A stretch of DNA of 64,000 bases from Caulifigura coniformis (GTDB lineage Bacteria; Planctomycetota; Planctomycetia; Planctomycetales; Planctomycetaceae): assembly GCF_007745175.1 (NCBI RefSeq), contig NZ_CP036271.1, forward strand, positions 6,026,314-6,090,313, in the 5' to 3' direction. Shown here in pieces: positions 27,401 to 36,285 of the stretch (within the stretch, counting starts at the first letter, position 1; the number at the start of each line of letters is the position of its first letter). The translations under genes and the position numbers were made by a program. The notes under the pieces are model-generated. The model was not told where the DNA came from. It ran no database searches and saw only the letters and a program-made list of their open reading frames with translations.

Positions 27401-28874
27401 TCGCGAACTGACGGAAGGGATCCTGACCCGCATTCGGAACCGGGACCTTGCGGAGGGTGCACGGATCGCCGCAGCTCGTGATCTCATCGAACTGCGGAAG
27501 CAGGATGTGGAAGCCGTGTCCCAACTGCTTGCGGAAGTGACTCCGGCCGCGGGGCCGGAAGTCTCGCGAGGCTTGATCGAGGCCATGGGGGCGAGTGAAG
27601 CGCCCGGAGCGCCGGACACACTGACCCGTGGTCTTCCGTCGTTCACGCCGCAACAGCGGTCCGCGGCGATCCGAGTTCTTCTTGCGCGGACTGAAGGCAT
27701 CCGTGCGTTCCTGGATGCGGTCGAGCGCGGTGAGGCCTCCCTTTCCGAACTCGCGCTCGACCAGAAGCAGTCACTCCTGGAGAGTCCTCAGCGTCCTATT
27801 GCCCGTCGCACTGAACGGCTGCTCTCAAAGTCCGGCGGCCTCCCCAATCCCGACCGTCAGATAGTCATTGAAGAGCTCAAGGAAGTCGCACGTTCCACCG
27901 GAAACGCCGCCGCCGGGAAAGAAGTCTTCCGGCAGCAGTGCTCGAAATGCCATCTTCACTCGGGCGAAGGAAACCGCATCGGACCCGACCTCACGGGGAT
28001 GGCTGTGCATCCGAAGGAAGAACTTCTGGTCCACATCCTCGACCCCAGCCGGAGCGTGGAAGGCAACTATCGGTCTTACACGGTTGCTACGGCCGATGGA
28101 CACGTGATCAACGGGCTTCTCGCCTCGGAATCAAAAACCGCACTGGAGTTCTTCGATTCCGAAGGAAAACGCCGCGCCGTTCAGCGCGAAGACATCGAGC
28201 AGTTTGTCGCCTCCACGAAGTCGCTGATGCCGGAAGGCTTCGAGAAGCAGGTCCCGCGCGAGGCGCTCGCCGACCTGCTCGAGTTTCTCACACAGCGCGG
28301 GCAATACCTCCCGCTCCCGCTCGAGAAGGTCGCGACGGCCGTCAGCACCCGGGGGATGTTTCACAGCTTCGAGGCGGAGCCGGAACGCCTGATCTTCAGC
28401 GACTGGTCACCCAAGTCGTTCAACGGCGTTCCTTTCGTGCTGGTCGATCCGGGGAATAATCAGCGCCCGAACGTGATCCTCCTGAACGGTCCGTCCGGCC
28501 GTGTGTCGGCGGAAATGCCTCGCGCTGTCACGCTCCTGTGCAACAGTTCGGCCCGCAGCATTCACCTGCTGAGCGGAGTGAGTGGCTGGGGCAGCCCTCT
28601 CGGCGAACGAGGTTCGATTTCGATGATCGTGCGTTTGCGTTACGCCGATGGTTCGACCGAGGAGCACGAGTTGAAGAATGGGGAGCACTTCGCGGATTAC
28701 ATTCGCCGCGTGGACGTTCCAGGGAGCCAGTTCGCGTTCGCACTTCGCGATCAGCAGGTGCGTTACCTGTCGATCCAGCCTCGGAAGGCAGACGTCATCC
28801 AGTCGATCGAGTTCATCAAGGGGCCTGACCGCACGGCGCCGGTTGTGATGGCCGTGACAATCGAGGCCCGCTAA
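24414..28874 (+). CDS. ThuA-PVC-type CxxCH haem-binding protein (giant exported protein)
   Basis: The 1486-residue exported protein (signal peptide RHSLLLGLLLVSVLSG) has several modules in order. A ThuA-like domain (about residues 20-260; LLFLGDNGPHR, GFIPLHCASF) comes first. A PVC-type membrane-bound dehydrogenase propeller (about 290-690; NWDERGRLWIIETLDYPNE, NLNYGLDGWYYGIVGY) follows, then a helical HEAT-like region (about 720-1140). A cytochrome c haem-binding motif CSKCH sits within QQCSKCHLHSGEGNRIGPDL (about 1190). A C-terminal beta-rich module of roughly 200 residues closes it. The family is a hallmark of Planctomycetes/Verrucomicrobia and is thought to act in periplasmic carbohydrate oxidation. 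ATG at 24414 is the start giving a signal peptide. Confidence 0.88.
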   Translation: MRHSLLLGLLLVSVLSGPRQSLAADPPLRLLFLGDNGPHRPAARFRQLQPVLSKRGIELIYTDQLADLNRQRLDDFAGLVVFANQTRISKEQEQALLEYVAAGRGFIPLHCASFCFQNSDAYIALVGAQFQRHGTGVFRVEQAPLTHPILEGFQSFESWDETYQHHRHHEADRIVLEYRVGEGTSTGFRGDQAPGRAAGQASSTQKEPWTWVRTHGDGRVFYTAWGHDDRTWSHPGFHNLVERGIRWACQDAPSKAGVYRDAPAMTAFDDSAKPFEFTAGRLPNYPAGEKWGTNGELIDTMQKPLDPDESMKHMVAPVGFRPALFAAEPQIGKPLAMNWDERGRLWIIETLDYPNELQPEGEGRDRIRICEDTDGDGQADKFTIFADKLSIPTSLAFAYGGVIVHQAPQTLFLRDTTGDDVADERHVLLTGWGTRDTHAGPSNLNYGLDGWYYGIVGYSGFEGEIAGEPQKFQTGFYRFRLDPPEGPGRPPRVVHFEFLRNTNNNSWGVGLNEEGILFGSTANGNPSEYMPIANRYYERVRGWSSSVLGGIAFDNWFDPVTRNVRQVDWHGGFTAGAGHALYTARVYPPEYWNRTAFVAESTGHLVATFTIQPSGAGFRSRNSWNLVASRDEWTAPIAAEIGPDGQVWFIDWYNIIVQHNPTPVGFTTGKGAAYETDLRDKRHGRIYRLVYSPTSGKHDVASQFPPDRVAPPNLKGADSRTLVQALRHTNLFWRRHAQRLLMERREPQDVVDLVRLITETPPDAGEQDAPGAMHALWVYAGLSNIETRALLPEPDRRALLASPSPGLRRNAILALAPGADDLEKSGVLNDSDLQTRLAALLHLADLPSDTTAARLVLTALADPVVAEDRWLLDAATSAAAVQSRSMLSQLTTAATATRFPPESLERLAIVGEHLARSGDEVAVRQLIAAWNSPNREAAEALVSGVTRAWPRDKPIALSPAEEQTLADLFQKSAAAGRTALLRFSSRIGSSRLDAHARELTEGILTRIRNRDLAEGARIAAARDLIELRKQDVEAVSQLLAEVTPAAGPEVSRGLIEAMGASEAPGAPDTLTRGLPSFTPQQRSAAIRVLLARTEGIRAFLDAVERGEASLSELALDQKQSLLESPQRPIARRTERLLSKSGGLPNPDRQIVIEELKEVARSTGNAAAGKEVFRQQCSKCHLHSGEGNRIGPDLTGMAVHPKEELLVHILDPSRSVEGNYRSYTVATADGHVINGLLASESKTALEFFDSEGKRRAVQREDIEQFVASTKSLMPEGFEKQVPREALADLLEFLTQRGQYLPLPLEKVATAVSTRGMFHSFEAEPERLIFSDWSPKSFNGVPFVLVDPGNNQRPNVILLNGPSGRVSAEMPRAVTLLCNSSARSIHLLSGVSGWGSPLGERGSISMIVRLRYADGSTEEHELKNGEHFADYIRRVDVPGSQFAFALRDQQVRYLSIQPRKADVIQSIEFIKGPDRTAPVVMAVTIEAR

Positions 28875-28893
28875 GACCCGATGAGAGCAAACG

Positions 28894-28920
28894 GACAGCC
28901 CCGCACGAGGCGGGGCTGTC
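28894..28920. terminator. Convergent bidirectional hairpin terminator
   Basis: An 11-bp perfect stem (28894-28904 with 28910-28920) with loop ACGAG lies between the stops of the rightward haem protein and the leftward PDZ gene, so it serves both. Confidence 0.65.
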
Positions 28921-28949
28921 GATCTCTTCAATGTCCGATGGGCGCCGTG

Positions 28950-29717
28950 TTACCAGACGTATCCACGGCGTGCAGCCCGGCGCGCTTCCCGACGGCTCCA
29001 GCCGTCATCGAAGCCTCCGTATCCGCCGCCGTAGTATCCCCCGAACCCTGCACAGGGATCACAGCAGGCGTCGGAGAGGAACTGGCCGTCCACCGGGGCG
29101 CCCTGAAGCACCGAACCGTCATCGGCGAAACGCATGGCGGAGTGCTGCTGGATTCCCTGGTGCTGCAGGCCCATTCCGGCCATGCGTGTTCCGGAATAGT
29201 GAACCCGGTCCCAGGCAGCCAGCGTCCCGGCCTGCGTCATGTTCTGTCCATTCCGGTCGATCTCAACCCGGATTTCCTGACCCTGGGGGGTGGAACCGAC
29301 GCCGGCGATAAAGGCGTCGACGGAATCAAAAGTCTGACCGTTCAGCGACAGAATCTCGTCTCCGGCCCGCAAACCCATGCGTTCGGCCGGGCTTCCGGGC
29401 GCAACCTGAATCACGCGCACGTCATCCGTGAGGGTGACCCCCAGCGCACTGCGTCCCTGTTCATCGCGCCGTTGCTGGTCCAGGTCCTGGAGCCCTTCAC
29501 GGGGAACAGGCTCCTGAAAGGTCTGTTGTTCGTTGGGAATCCGTCGCTCAGGTTCCGCCTGTCGAACGTTCTCCTGACCGGGGGCAGCCGTGACCGACGG
29601 GGCTGGCGGCGCGACATCCTGATCGTTCGCATTCCGGGGGAGATTGTCGGTCTGTTGACCAACGAGGACGCCGCCGACAACGAGAACAGCGGCCGATTTT
29701 GCAAACACGATCAACAT
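28950..29717 (-). CDS. PDZ-domain secreted protein with Gly/Tyr-rich tail
   Basis: The 255-residue product has an N-terminal hydrophobic segment (MLIVFAKSAAVLVVGGVLVG), which is a signal peptide or membrane anchor. A PDZ domain lies at about residues 90-160 (LGVTLTDDVRVIQVAPGSPA, then MGLRAGDEILSLNGQ). The carboxyl region has a Cys cluster (DACCDPCAGF) and a Gly/Tyr/Asp-rich stretch (GGYYGGGYGGFDDG). There is no protease domain, so it is not DegP-like; it may bind C-terminal peptides in the envelope or act as an adaptor. It ends at a hairpin terminator shared with the convergent gene. Confidence 0.78.
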   Translation of the reverse strand: MLIVFAKSAAVLVVGGVLVGQQTDNLPRNANDQDVAPPAPSVTAAPGQENVRQAEPERRIPNEQQTFQEPVPREGLQDLDQQRRDEQGRSALGVTLTDDVRVIQVAPGSPAERMGLRAGDEILSLNGQTFDSVDAFIAGVGSTPQGQEIRVEIDRNGQNMTQAGTLAAWDRVHYSGTRMAGMGLQHQGIQQHSAMRFADDGSVLQGAPVDGQFLSDACCDPCAGFGGYYGGGYGGFDDGWSRREARRAARRGYVW

Positions 29718-30095
29718 GGCAGACTCCTCCGGTGATCACATGAGGGGACGAGACCCGATTCCAGGTACGTCGCAACGCGCCGAGAACCTTTCCTTACCCC
29801 GTCAGCCGGCAATCAGGATGCCGAGGCGGCCTCAATTTCGGGCCGCGTGGGCTGCCGACTCAGCATTCCGCGGAAAAAGGGGCAGCGTCTGCGCGGACGG
29901 TTCTCGAGAGAGGCGAGGGGATCGCAGGAGGGGTGCCGTTGAACCCTCCTCCTGTTGAACGCTCAACAATCAGCGTGTTCCGGGTTCGTTCAGGCGGGCT
30001 CGTCGAAGGGGGGATGCTGAAGAGTGCTTCACGCACCGAAGGAGAATCTTCGCGACGCGAGGTGTGATGACGGAATGGCGAAGAGACGGTCGACA
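29718..30095. other. 378-bp intergenic region
   Basis: No gene is supported. It lies downstream of the leftward DUF1501 operon and upstream of the leftward PDZ gene. A bulged GC-rich hairpin at 29925-29953 (AGGAGGGG against ACCCTCCT) could terminate the operon. A promoter for the PDZ gene is expected nearer 29718, but none was assigned. Confidence 0.4.
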
Positions 30096-31397
30096 CTACA
30101 GAAGCGCTTCCCCGACGGCCTTCCCTTCGGGGTCGACGAGTCGAATCGGGCGTGCGACATTGGAGATGTTCTGCGTGCGCGGATCGAGTTCCATTGCCGT
30201 GCAGATGGTCGCCAGGAGATCGGGCGTTGTGACGGGCCGTTCTTCGACGGACATTCCGTCGGCGCTTGTGCGGCCGATGACCTGTCCGCCGCGAATGCCT
30301 CCCCCGCCCAAAACGACCGACCAGGCCTTGGGATAATGATCGCGCCCGGCCTGGGGATTGATGGCCGGCGTTCTTCCGAACTCGCCCATCCACACCACGC
30401 AGGTTGAATCGAGCAGGCCGCGTTCGGCCAGGTCGGCGATCAGGGTGCTCCACGCCTGGTCGAGCGGGGCGCACAGATTCTTGACGCCGTCGAAGTTGTC
30501 CTGATGGGTGTCCCACCCGCCGAGTGTCACTTCGATGAACGGCACCCGTCGCTCGACAAGTCGCCGCGCCAGAAGACATCCCTGGCCAAACTGCGACCTC
30601 CCATACCGCTCACGGATCGCATCGGGTTCGGATTGAATTGCGAAGGCCTCCCTGGCCGATTCGCTCATCAGCTTGAGCCCGCGAGCGTAAGCACTGCGGT
30701 GTGCTTCGGCACCGATTCCCGGATGGCGGCTCAGGAAGTCCGCTTCCAATCCGCGGAGGAGTTCGAGGCGACCAGTGTTCTGGACCATAGATACGCCTTC
30801 GGGCAGGGAGGCGTTTTCGACGGTCAGTTCCCCGTCGACGCCGCCGACAACCAAAGGAGCATGATCCGCTCCCAGAAAACCTGAGGGCGAAATCCCGGCC
30901 CGGAACAGACCGCGCGGAAAGATGCTCACGTAGTTTGGCAGTTCGCCGCGCGAGAGCCGATGCTCGTTGGAGACAAGCGAACCGAGGACCGGGAACTGGA
31001 TCGACGCCTGTGGCAGGTATCCCGTGCGCAGGTGATCTGTCGCTCGCCCGTGGTCTCCCTCCTTCGTCGACATGGAGCGGATCACCACCAGCCGGTCCAT
31101 GCACCGGGCGACTCTCGGAAGATGCTCGCTGATCTGGATATCCGGAACGCTGGTCGAGATTGCTTTCAGATCTCCGGCGTTCGCATGGCCCGGTTTGACG
31201 TCGAATGTATCAAGCTGGCTTGGCCCGCCAGCCATCCACAACAGGATGCACGATCGCCTGGGGGCGGCCTGGTCGTTGGCCAGCGCGAGTGAACGGAACC
31301 AGTGAGAAGTCGTGAACGTAGCTGTGCCTGCGGCGGCCCCGCCCAGCCACTGCCGGCGCGAGATCTGTCCCTTTCGAGGCGAATCCAGGTATCTCAT
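30096..31397 (-). CDS. DUF1501 Tat-exported protein
   Basis: The 433-residue product carries a twin-arginine signal (SRRQWLGGAAAG) and the DUF1501 hallmarks LLWMAGGPSQLDTFDVKP, VIRSMSTKEGDH and VVWMGEFGRTPAINP. DUF1501 is a sulfatase/phosphatase-like alkaline phosphatase fold, typically encoded beside a DUF1549/DUF1553 gene; its function is unknown. Here the partner ends 16 nt upstream. AGGAG precedes the ATG at 31397. It is the last gene of the leftward DUF1559 - PQQ - DUF1549/1553 - DUF1501 cluster. Confidence 0.88.
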   Translation of the reverse strand: MRYLDSPRKGQISRRQWLGGAAAGTATFTTSHWFRSLALANDQAAPRRSCILLWMAGGPSQLDTFDVKPGHANAGDLKAISTSVPDIQISEHLPRVARCMDRLVVIRSMSTKEGDHGRATDHLRTGYLPQASIQFPVLGSLVSNEHRLSRGELPNYVSIFPRGLFRAGISPSGFLGADHAPLVVGGVDGELTVENASLPEGVSMVQNTGRLELLRGLEADFLSRHPGIGAEAHRSAYARGLKLMSESAREAFAIQSEPDAIRERYGRSQFGQGCLLARRLVERRVPFIEVTLGGWDTHQDNFDGVKNLCAPLDQAWSTLIADLAERGLLDSTCVVWMGEFGRTPAINPQAGRDHYPKAWSVVLGGGGIRGGQVIGRTSADGMSVEERPVTTPDLLATICTAMELDPRTQNISNVARPIRLVDPEGKAVGEALL

Positions 31398-31413
31398 GGC
31401 AAACTCCTGCCTC

Positions 31414-32949
31414 TCAATGATTCCAGCGAAATTCTGGCAGGTTGAGGAGCGCCCAGCAGAAGTCTTCGATTCGTTGCGGACGTTCGCTGGCCCCCCCTTC
31501 TTCAATGTGCCGAACTGCCAGTGTGAGTTCCTGATGGCTCGCAGGGCGGCCGAGGATCGCCAGTGTGAGTTCCTGCACAGTCTCCTCCACGGAGGCCGCT
31601 TCGGCCGCGAGTTTCGCCCGTTTGCCAATGGCTCGTTCGATCGAACCGCTGTTCATCAGATACAGCGACTGGGGCATGGACGTCACTGGTTCGCCGCTCG
31701 CCTCCGGCGTGGCAAAAAGATCCAGAAACTTCCGCTTGTCGCCCCGGCCTTGCCGGGCGGACCTGTCATCCGCTGACTGATCGGCCACGAGGAGCAAGCT
31801 GTCGTAAAGCTGTTCGGCCGTCATCGGTTTGACGGCCATCCGAGTGAACAATCGGGCGTCGTCCTGCAGGGGATCTGTCGACCGGCTCGTCCGCTGATAG
31901 GCCGCGCTCGAACAGATCCCCGTGTAGAGGGTGTCAAACTGGTACCCGGAGGATTCAAAGGCCATCGCCAGTTCGTCCAGCAGTTCGGGATGGCTCGGTG
32001 GATTCATCGCCTGAAAATCATCGACGGGATCGACCAGCCCCGTGCCCATCAACTGTGCCCAGACCCGATTCACCACCGCCCGCGCAAAAAAAGGATTTCC
32101 GGGCGACGTCATCCACGTCGCATAGGCCTTCCGTGGACTTGTCCCCTCGGGAATCTCTGGCGTTTCGCCGGTCAGGAACACGGCTTCAGCCGTATCCCCA
32201 GTCTCCATCACGCCAATGGTCCGCATTTCCCGGGCCTCGATGACTGGTGCGAACGTCCCACGTCCGCGACGGGAGATTCCCGAAAAGAAGGCGGCCTGGT
32301 TCCAGAACTGCTTTCGCGTCCATTTGTCGAAGGGATGATCGTGACACTGAGCACACTCCAGCCGCACTCCGAGAAACAGCCGGGTGACTCCGGCGGCGAT
32401 CTTGCCTGGATCAGCCTCCTTGGTCGCGATGTACGCGATGGGATTGGGCGCCGACAGATCGGTCAGCACCATCTGTGGCTGGTCCGGCGTTCCATGAATT
32501 GGTGCAGCCACGAGCTCACGAACGACCTCGTCGAACCCCCGATCCTTCTCGCGGGCTTCAATCAGCCACGCCTCGAATCCCGGAAGGAAATACTGGACCT
32601 GCGCCTGGCTTTCAGCTTCCGGGAGCAACAACCTCCGCCAGGTCGTCGCGAAGTGCCGGCCGTGGTCGGGATGGGCCAGCGATTCCTTGATGGCGCGTGT
32701 CCGTTTGTCGGGCGATGGATCTGCAAGGAATTCCCGAACCTCATCAGCAGACGGAATATGTCCGCGAAGGTCGATCGTGAGCCGTCGAAAGAACTCCGCA
32801 TCATCTGCCCTTGGAGACAGCGGGATCTCCCGCGTCCGAGCCTGATCTTCGATTCGCCGATCGATGAGGGCCGAGACGGCGATCGGCCCGGAGTCGGCGG
32901 GAGCATTCGCCGCCAGGCACAGCGTCGCCAGAACCATCGGTCCGATCAT
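31414..32949 (-). CDS. DUF1549/DUF1553 protein without an N-terminal PSCyt1 domain
   Basis: The 511-residue exported protein starts with a short signal peptide (MIGPMVLATLCLAANAPA). DUF1549 follows (about residues 25-240; RRLTIDLRGHIPSADEVREF), including LECAQCHDHPFDKW with one CxxCH haem-type motif. DUF1553 follows (about 270-500; NPFFARAVVNRVWAQLMGTG, FQAMNPPSHPELLDELA). Unlike the two large copies at 41-44 kb and 48-51 kb, there is no N-terminal PSCyt1 haem domain, so this is the short form. Its ATG overlaps the preceding PQQ gene's stop (ATGA), so translation is coupled. It is partner to the following DUF1501 gene. Confidence 0.87.
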   Translation of the reverse strand: MIGPMVLATLCLAANAPADSGPIAVSALIDRRIEDQARTREIPLSPRADDAEFFRRLTIDLRGHIPSADEVREFLADPSPDKRTRAIKESLAHPDHGRHFATTWRRLLLPEAESQAQVQYFLPGFEAWLIEAREKDRGFDEVVRELVAAPIHGTPDQPQMVLTDLSAPNPIAYIATKEADPGKIAAGVTRLFLGVRLECAQCHDHPFDKWTRKQFWNQAAFFSGISRRGRGTFAPVIEAREMRTIGVMETGDTAEAVFLTGETPEIPEGTSPRKAYATWMTSPGNPFFARAVVNRVWAQLMGTGLVDPVDDFQAMNPPSHPELLDELAMAFESSGYQFDTLYTGICSSAAYQRTSRSTDPLQDDARLFTRMAVKPMTAEQLYDSLLLVADQSADDRSARQGRGDKRKFLDLFATPEASGEPVTSMPQSLYLMNSGSIERAIGKRAKLAAEAASVEETVQELTLAILGRPASHQELTLAVRHIEEGGASERPQRIEDFCWALLNLPEFRWNH

Positions 32950-34238
32950 TGCGATCCGTTTTCCGCCCTTGCCGTTGCCGGCACCCTGAGAGCGATCAGT
33001 TCCTGGTCATCGCGGACGTAGACAAGCCCTCCCGAGATCGCCGGATTGACGAACGTCCCTCGACAGACCTTCGCCTTCGCGAGTTCCACAAACCGGTCCT
33101 TGGCGGCCTCCGCCAGCACGAGGTTCCCGGAATCGTCGAGAATCAGGAGCTTGCCATCACCCGTCATGATGACGCCAGCATGGAAATAACCAAGCGCGGC
33201 CCTGCTCCACAATTCACTTCCCGACTCGAGATCGATACAGACCAGGTCAGCCCGGGGGAGTGGCTGCAGTTGGTTCGTCAACAGGAACACCCGGTTCTGT
33301 TCGACATCCAGCGTTCCTGTCGAGAAATAACTCGACAGATCCTGTTTCCACCACGCCTGCCGCGGCACGCCATCGGCCGAGGGAGTTGAGAGCGCAATTG
33401 TCCCATTGTCCTGAGTCGAACAGATCAGCAGCGAACTGGTTGTCAGGGGGGTGGGCGCGACGCCGCTCGGCTGGAACACGAGAGGATGCTCCCAATGAAC
33501 CGTTCCGTCATCGGGATTCAGGCCCATCACGCGCAGGGTCGTCTGGACGATGACTTCCGTTCTCTTCTTGTCTCCCTCGCCGCGCGTCACCACGACGGGC
33601 GAGGAGGCGGCGGCGGGCTCGTCGAATTTCTGCCAGGCGAGCTTTCCGGTCTGTGCGTCATAGGCGACGACGGCGCTGCCTTTGCCTCCGACGGGGAGGA
33701 TCACCCGCGAAGCGGTCACCGCGGGCGAACTGCAGACACCGAAGCCTGGAAGCGACGCTCCGAGTTCTTCATAGGGGTTGGCCTGCCACAGCCGCTTGCC
33801 CGACTCACAGTCGTAGCATCCGAGGATGCCAGTGATGCCAGTTGTATAAACTCGCCCCCCCATGACACTCGGCGTTGCCCGGGGACCGGGACCCTGTTGG
33901 CTCCGGTAGGCTCCGCGCTCGTACGCGTCGCGCCAGCGGAGTTCGCCGGTCGTCGCATCGAAGGCGAGGACTTCCTCTTTCTCCTCGCCTGCGACGACCG
34001 AATGAATGAACACCCGCCCGCCCGCCACGACCGGACTGCTTTGCGCGTGGCCAACTTTCTGTCGCCAGGCGACAGAAGGCGGCTCTTTCCAGGGGGCGAC
34101 GACCTCAGTGGAGACGTTGTTCCTCCCAGGGCCAAGCCACTGGGGCCAGTCGTCGCCCGAGGCGTGGGACCATCCGAACAGGCAAACGGCGGCCACAGCA
34201 CGCACCATCGCCCGCCCTGTGTCCCCGATGACCAACAT
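32946..34238 (-). CDS. PQQ-like beta-propeller protein
   Basis: The 430-residue exported protein starts MLVIGDTGRAMVRAVAAVCL and has a signal cut near SHASG. It has repeated tryptophan-docking-type blades typical of the PQQ-binding-like/WD-like family (DDWPQWLGPGRNNVSTEV, LAFDATTGELRWRDAY, VAYDAQTGKLAWQKFDE). In planctomycetes this is usually a structural propeller with no shown quinone binding. GGAG is 7 nt upstream of the ATG at 34238. It lies 98 nt after the DUF1559 gene and overlaps the DUF1549/1553 gene by 4 nt. Confidence 0.85.
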   Translation of the reverse strand: MLVIGDTGRAMVRAVAAVCLFGWSHASGDDWPQWLGPGRNNVSTEVVAPWKEPPSVAWRQKVGHAQSSPVVAGGRVFIHSVVAGEEKEEVLAFDATTGELRWRDAYERGAYRSQQGPGPRATPSVMGGRVYTTGITGILGCYDCESGKRLWQANPYEELGASLPGFGVCSSPAVTASRVILPVGGKGSAVVAYDAQTGKLAWQKFDEPAAASSPVVVTRGEGDKKRTEVIVQTTLRVMGLNPDDGTVHWEHPLVFQPSGVAPTPLTTSSLLICSTQDNGTIALSTPSADGVPRQAWWKQDLSSYFSTGTLDVEQNRVFLLTNQLQPLPRADLVCIDLESGSELWSRAALGYFHAGVIMTGDGKLLILDDSGNLVLAEAAKDRFVELAKAKVCRGTFVNPAISGGLVYVRDDQELIALRVPATARAENGSQ

Positions 34239-34336
34239 TGACTCACTCCAGAACGCGGTGGCAACTCCGGGAGGAACAATGAATCTCCTGGATCCCGGGC
34301 AGGTCGGAAGCTCGGCCTGACTCGAAGTTCCAATCC

Positions 34337-35254
<918 letters not shown>

Positions 35255-35396
35255 GGTCTTGAAGATCTCCAGGAGGCGGGCACATCCCTCGAATCCGGGA
35301 TGTGTGAAAAAGCGGGGAGCGGCCTTCGTTGAAAGATGTCTCAACTGTAATGCTGGCCCGAACGTGCGGCAAGCATTCAGGGATTCTTCCAGGGCC

Positions 35397-35898
35397 GGTC
35401 ACTTTTTCATGACGGGCCAATTCGTTGTTGGCGTGCGTCGTTGCCGCAAAATGACCTGTGGTGACGAGAGACGACCGACTGTGAAAAAGTGACTCACCCC
35501 GCCCCAATCCCCACCCACCCAAGCACTTCCGAGTACCGAGTACCGGGCCCTCCCGCGCAACCGCCCCCGTCATGATGGAGGACCGCATGAACATAACCAC
35601 CACCAACCTGTCGTCACACACCCCGGCCCGGCCGACTGCCTGTCCGCACCACCCACGCTCTCCCGAGCCCTCCGCAAGACTTCAGGGGGAAGTAAGTGGG
35701 CGAGGAGTACAGTACCACCCACACAACGCGCCCTCCTCGCCCCCTCGGCGTCGAACACCTCCGCAGTGTTCCCGAGCCCTGCCCGTGCCTGCGACTTCCG
35801 CGCAAGGCTGGTCACGTTTCCAGAATGCGCCAGTTCGTCGTTGCCGCAACATGACTTGCAGTGACGACAGACGCCCTGTTGTGAAAAAGGGACTCGCC
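35397..35898 (+). repeat. Composite repeat, copy B
   Basis: Copy of the repeat at 10003-10501. Left unit 35397-35498, right unit 35810-35898; core hairpin 35698-35707 with 35733-35742. In the left unit the 12-bp end GTCACTTTTTCA at 35398-35409 is a perfect inverted repeat of TGAAAAAGTGAC at 35482-35493. The core shares RGVQYHPHNAPSSPPRRR-coding DNA and GGAGGACC before an ATG (35587). It sits in the divergent region between a DUF1559 gene and the B12-riboswitch gene. Confidence 0.85.
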
Positions 35899-36021
35899 CT
35901 GGGATTCTTCCCTGAACTGCCTGAATTGACACCCCTCCTCGCCGAACTACACTGCAAACCACTTGTACGCTGGTGGCCAGTCACCTCGGCTCGAGGGGCT
36001 GGCGAACAGGGAATCCGGTGA
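35587..36021 (+). other. Small open frame from composite repeat copy B
   Basis: The frame begins MNITTTNLSSHTPARPTA and matches copy A through its core with one in-frame codon insertion. Past the right unit (35898) it runs through unrelated DNA and into the riboswitch, so only the first ~100 codons could be a conserved peptide. The opposite strand is open as well (35614-35805). Confidence 0.2.
35926..35953 (+). promoter_or_regulatory. Sigma70-type promoter before the cobalamin riboswitch
   Basis: TTGACA (35926-35931), a 16-bp spacer and TACACT (35948-35953). Transcription would start near 35960, just before the first riboswitch stem at 35968. The -35 box is a perfect consensus match. Confidence 0.65.
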
Positions 36022-36146
36022 AAATCCGGAGCGGTCCACGCCGCTGTATTCAAGCGCGATCGCCTTCGTCATTCCAAAGTCCATTGCCGCGGAGCCGGCG
36101 AGAAGGACGCGCGAAGGCGGCTTGAGAGTCAGAAGACCTACCAGCG
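35968..36146 (+). ncRNA. Cobalamin (vitamin B12) riboswitch
   Basis: The classic aptamer features are present in order. P1 arms are CGCTGGT (35968-35974) with ACCAGCG (36140-36146). The core GGGAATCCGGTGAAAATCCG lies at 36009-36028, followed by GAGCGGTCC and CGCCGCTGT, and the B12 box AGTCAGAAGACCTACC lies near 36127-36142. The RNA binds adenosyl- or methylcobalamin and lowers downstream expression in other bacteria. Downstream, GGATC (36251-36255) can pair with GATCC (36271-36275), which overlaps the Shine-Dalgarno GGAGGA (36267-36272), a candidate translational off-switch. Confidence 0.9.
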
Positions 36147-36285
36147 TTTCACCAGCAGATGTCCGCGTGTGACGGGACCTGCACGACGAGTTTTTTGTCG
36201 GCAGACGACCTCTTCCTGTCACCGCGTGGCGCCGCCGGCGCGGCTGTGTTGGATCTGGACGGCGCCGGAGGATCCATTCACTTCC

